Assembly: GCA_947074245.1 (NCBI GenBank)
Contig: CAMTOW010000071.1
Span: forward strand, 1 to 8,552
Length of the DNA stretch: 8,552 bases
Reading direction: 5' to 3'
DNA from: an uncultured Bacteroidales bacterium
GTDB taxonomy: Bacteria > Bacteroidota > Bacteroidia > Bacteroidales > JAUNSR01
Made by a program: the position numbers and the translations under genes
Notes under the pieces: generated by a model
Databases searched by the model: none
Told to the model about the DNA's origin: nothing
The model's input: only the letters and a program-made list of their open reading frames with translations
Shown: positions 6,595 through 8,552 of the stretch, one piece after another
Numbering within the stretch: the first letter of the stretch is position 1
How the letters are laid out: each line of letters opens with the position of its first letter

Positions 6595-6646
6595 ACGATA
6601 ATACGCACGAAGCGTTAATTCAGAATAACACCACAATTAAATTCTT

Positions 6647-7327
6647 ATGAAGATCTTACTGATAGAAGATGAACTCGAACTACGCAGTCTTATTGCTGAA
6701 TCATTGCGCAAGGAGCGTTATGTGGTCGAGGAGGCGATAGACTACAAAGAAGCTCTCCTGAAGATCGAAACCTATAAATACGACTGCATTCTTTTGGATA
6801 TAACATTACCCGGCGGAAGCGGTCTGGATTTGCTCAATCACCTCAAAGAGATGCATAAGAAAGAGAACGTGATCATCATTTCGGCTCGAGATTCGCTCGA
6901 AGACAAGATTGCCGGACTGGAATCGGGAGCAGACGATTATCTGACCAAGCCGTTTCATTTGGCCGAATTGAGCGCCCGCATCCGAAGTGTTTTGCGTCGT
7001 ACGCAGCAAGAGGGCGAAAATAAGATCTGCTTCGGCAATATCACCATTTATCCGACCGATTATAAGGCGCTGATAGACGGCCAGCCTTTGTCTTTAAACC
7101 GCAAGGAGTTCGTTATCCTTCATTATATCATGAACCGTACCGACCGGTTGATCGATAAAGTCCAGATGGCAGAGCATGTCTGGGGCGATCATATCGATCA
7201 GTCGGACAATTACGATTTCATCTACGCCCAGATCAAGAATCTGCGCAAGAAGCTGAAAGACGCCGGAGCGACCCCCGAACTGAAAGCGATCTACGGCGTA
7301 GGTTATAAATTCACGTTAGAGAACTGA
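6647..7327 (+). CDS. OmpR/PhoB-family response regulator
   Basis: DNA-binding response regulator of a two-component system, acting in the cytoplasm as a transcription factor when phosphorylated. The receiver domain (1-116) has the acidic pair Glu7-Asp8, phosphoacceptor Asp51 (LLDITLP), Ser79 in the switch position, Tyr98, and Lys101 in LTKPF, so it looks fully functional. A winged-helix trans_reg_C effector domain (about 126-224) shows the RKEF segment (152-155), the MAEHVWG segment (174-180), the recognition-helix region DFIYAQIKNLRKKL, and the typical GVGYKF wing. The total of 226 residues is standard. The ATG at 6647 fits the family N-terminus (MKILLIEDE). The sensor kinase begins 4 nt after the stop, so the pair is one operon. 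The signal and target genes are unknown; the divergent phospholipase-amylase unit is one candidate target. Confidence 0.95.
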   Translation: MKILLIEDELELRSLIAESLRKERYVVEEAIDYKEALLKIETYKYDCILLDITLPGGSGLDLLNHLKEMHKKENVIIISARDSLEDKIAGLESGADDYLTKPFHLAELSARIRSVLRRTQQEGENKICFGNITIYPTDYKALIDGQPLSLNRKEFVILHYIMNRTDRLIDKVQMAEHVWGDHIDQSDNYDFIYAQIKNLRKKLKDAGATPELKAIYGVGYKFTLEN

Positions 7328-7331
7328 TCGT

Positions 7332-8552
7332 ATGACATTGTTACACAGAATTACGCTTCGCATATCGGTTGTAGTCGCTGTTCTACTGACCGGGTGGGCA
7401 TTCCTGTTTTATTTCGCCATCACCGACGAGATCAACGACGAAACCGACGATTCTCTCGAGCATTATGCCGAGATTCTGATCGAACGGGCTTTGGCAGGCG
7501 AAAGCCTTCCGGCAACGACCAACGGATCGAACAATCAATATTATCTGGAGAGGATATCGGAAGAGATGGCTCAGGTTACGCCGGGAATTTGCTACGGCGA
7601 TACGATGATTTATATCTGGGATAAGAAAGAAACGGAGCCAGCCCGCTTTTACTCCGCCATATTCCGGGATGATGACGGGCAATATTATAACTTACGCGTA
7701 TTCACTCCCACTTTCGAAAAAGAAGATCTCATCCAATCCATTCTTTTACTGATCATCATCCTTTATTCGGCTCTGCTTATTGCGATCATCGTAGTTAATA
7801 TGATCGTTTTCTACCGGAGCATGAAACCGTTTTATCGGGTGATCCGGTGGTTGGATGCCTATCGACCGGGAGGGCGTACTTCCGAGTTGAAAAACGATAC
7901 CAACATATCCGAATTCCGAAAATTGAATGAAGCCGCCGTAAACTATACCACGCGGATGGAGGAGCTCTTCGACAAACAAAAAGAATTTATCGGAAATGCC
8001 TCTCATGAGATTCAGACTCCTCTGGCCATCTGTCGCAATCGCATCGAGATGATGCTCGAGCAGGAAAACCTGACCGTCGAGCAAGCCGAACAACTCGCTT
8101 CGGTCTATTCTACGCTCCAACGCATCAGCAAACTGAATAAGACCCTTCTGCTTTTGTCGCGAATCGACAATCGACAATTTCCCAATCAGAAGCCGATCGA
8201 CTTCAATGAATTGATAAAACGATTTTTGCCCGATTTCGAAGAGATATTCGCCCACAAGCAGATTCATGTGAAAGTGATTGAAAAAGGCGTTTTTCTGAAA
8301 ACCATGAACGAGACGTTGGCCGAAATTCTCATGAGCAACCTTTTGCGAAACGCTTTTATCCATACTCCGCAGGGCGAACGGCTGGAGATCCGTTTGTCCG
8401 AACAGGGATTTTCCATTCGCAACTCGGGTGCGAAACCGATTCCGGATCCCGATAAAATCTTCGAGCGATTCTATCAGGGAAGTAAGAAAAACGGCACTTC
8501 CGGTCTGGGACTGGCGATTGTCGATGCGATTTGCAGAAACGAAAAATTAAAG
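7332..8552 (+). CDS. sensor histidine kinase (3' end cut by window)
   Basis: Inner-membrane sensor kinase, partner of the preceding response regulator. The frame starts at ATG 7332 (MTLLHRITLR) and is still open at the window edge after 407 codons. Membrane segments lie at about 11-29 and 135-160, enclosing a periplasmic sensor region of about 105 residues with no recognised domain and one Cys at 87. The linker (161-215) leads to the HisKA domain with H-box NASHEIQTP (phosphoacceptor His225). The HATPase_c domain has the N-box around SNLLRNAFIHTP (Asn336, Asn340), the F-box FERFYQG and the G2 box GTSGLGLAIV. The G1 position reads RNSGAKPI instead of DxGxG, a variant I associate with short Bacteroidales kinases, so it is probably active. 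Perhaps only the last 10-30 residues are missing. The signal sensed cannot be told from sequence. Confidence 0.93.
   Translation, partial: MTLLHRITLRISVVVAVLLTGWAFLFYFAITDEINDETDDSLEHYAEILIERALAGESLPATTNGSNNQYYLERISEEMAQVTPGICYGDTMIYIWDKKETEPARFYSAIFRDDDGQYYNLRVFTPTFEKEDLIQSILLLIIILYSALLIAIIVVNMIVFYRSMKPFYRVIRWLDAYRPGGRTSELKNDTNISEFRKLNEAAVNYTTRMEELFDKQKEFIGNASHEIQTPLAICRNRIEMMLEQENLTVEQAEQLASVYSTLQRISKLNKTLLLLSRIDNRQFPNQKPIDFNELIKRFLPDFEEIFAHKQIHVKVIEKGVFLKTMNETLAEILMSNLLRNAFIHTPQGERLEIRLSEQGFSIRNSGAKPIPDPDKIFERFYQGSKKNGTSGLGLAIVDAICRNEKLK

Larger units (their letters stand above)
6288..6646. other. divergent intergenic region between the phospholipase unit and the two-component system
   Basis: This stretch must hold the start signals for both divergent units. 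I saw no reading frame with coding character: ATG-initiated frames that I read in its centre end within 5-15 codons. It contains a 6-bp inverted repeat at 6294-6311, an imperfect dyad around an AAGATCTT core (6431-6455), a perfect 10-bp palindrome (6541-6550), and a possible Bacteroides-type promoter for the response regulator. No tRNA or recognisable riboswitch was seen. Confidence 0.7.

Noticed and set aside
7746..8363. 205-residue - strand open frame
   Set aside because: It is antisense to the histidine kinase, whose H, N, F and G boxes establish the + strand frame across the same bases.

Overview
The window looks like a chromosomal stretch from a member of the Bacteroidales (Bacteroidota), perhaps the Parabacteroides/Tannerella side of the order. 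The evidence is indirect. Moderate GC; start codons are preceded by A/T-rich leaders rather than Shine-Dalgarno sequences; the histidine kinase has the HEIQTP H-box and NSG-type ATP lid common in that group; and the nucleoside diphosphate kinase has the HTSDS active-site motif I associate with Bacteroides relatives. No mobile element, CRISPR array, phage gene, tRNA or rRNA was seen. This is ordinary core or near-core genome.

Layout. On the + strand at the left, ndk (141-611) is followed after 15 nt by a secreted M23 metallopeptidase with a C-terminal LysM domain (627-1526). That pair ends at a strong bidirectional terminator (about 1530-1577). Everything from about 1636 to 6260 is on the - strand. 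In transcription order it is: a patatin-like phospholipase (start 6260 or 6230, end 5412); a cytoplasmic GH13 alpha-amylase-family enzyme (5406-3700) only 5 nt downstream; prs for PRPP synthesis (3616-2678), which ends at its own intrinsic terminator; a bacterioferritin (2451-1903); and a short, very acidic 55-residue reading frame (1803-1636) that is easy to miss, lying opposite a spurious F/R-rich + strand frame. A divergent intergenic region of about 360-390 bp (6261-6646) then leads to a + strand two-component system: an OmpR-family response regulator (6647-7327) and, 4 nt later, its sensor histidine kinase (from 7332). The kinase runs off the right edge near its end.

How the genes work together. 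ndk and prs are nucleotide-metabolism housekeeping genes. The M23/LysM protein acts on the cell wall. Bacterioferritin stores iron, and probably binds haem. The phospholipase and amylase are tightly linked and probably co-translated, though a shared substrate is not obvious. The two-component pair is divergent from that unit and could control it, but nothing in the sequence proves this. I found no convincing novel multi-gene system. The most noteworthy items are the unlisted small acidic protein, the Met/His/Gln repeat in the mature N-terminus of the M23 enzyme, the phospholipase-amylase pairing, and the dyad sequences in the divergent regulator region.
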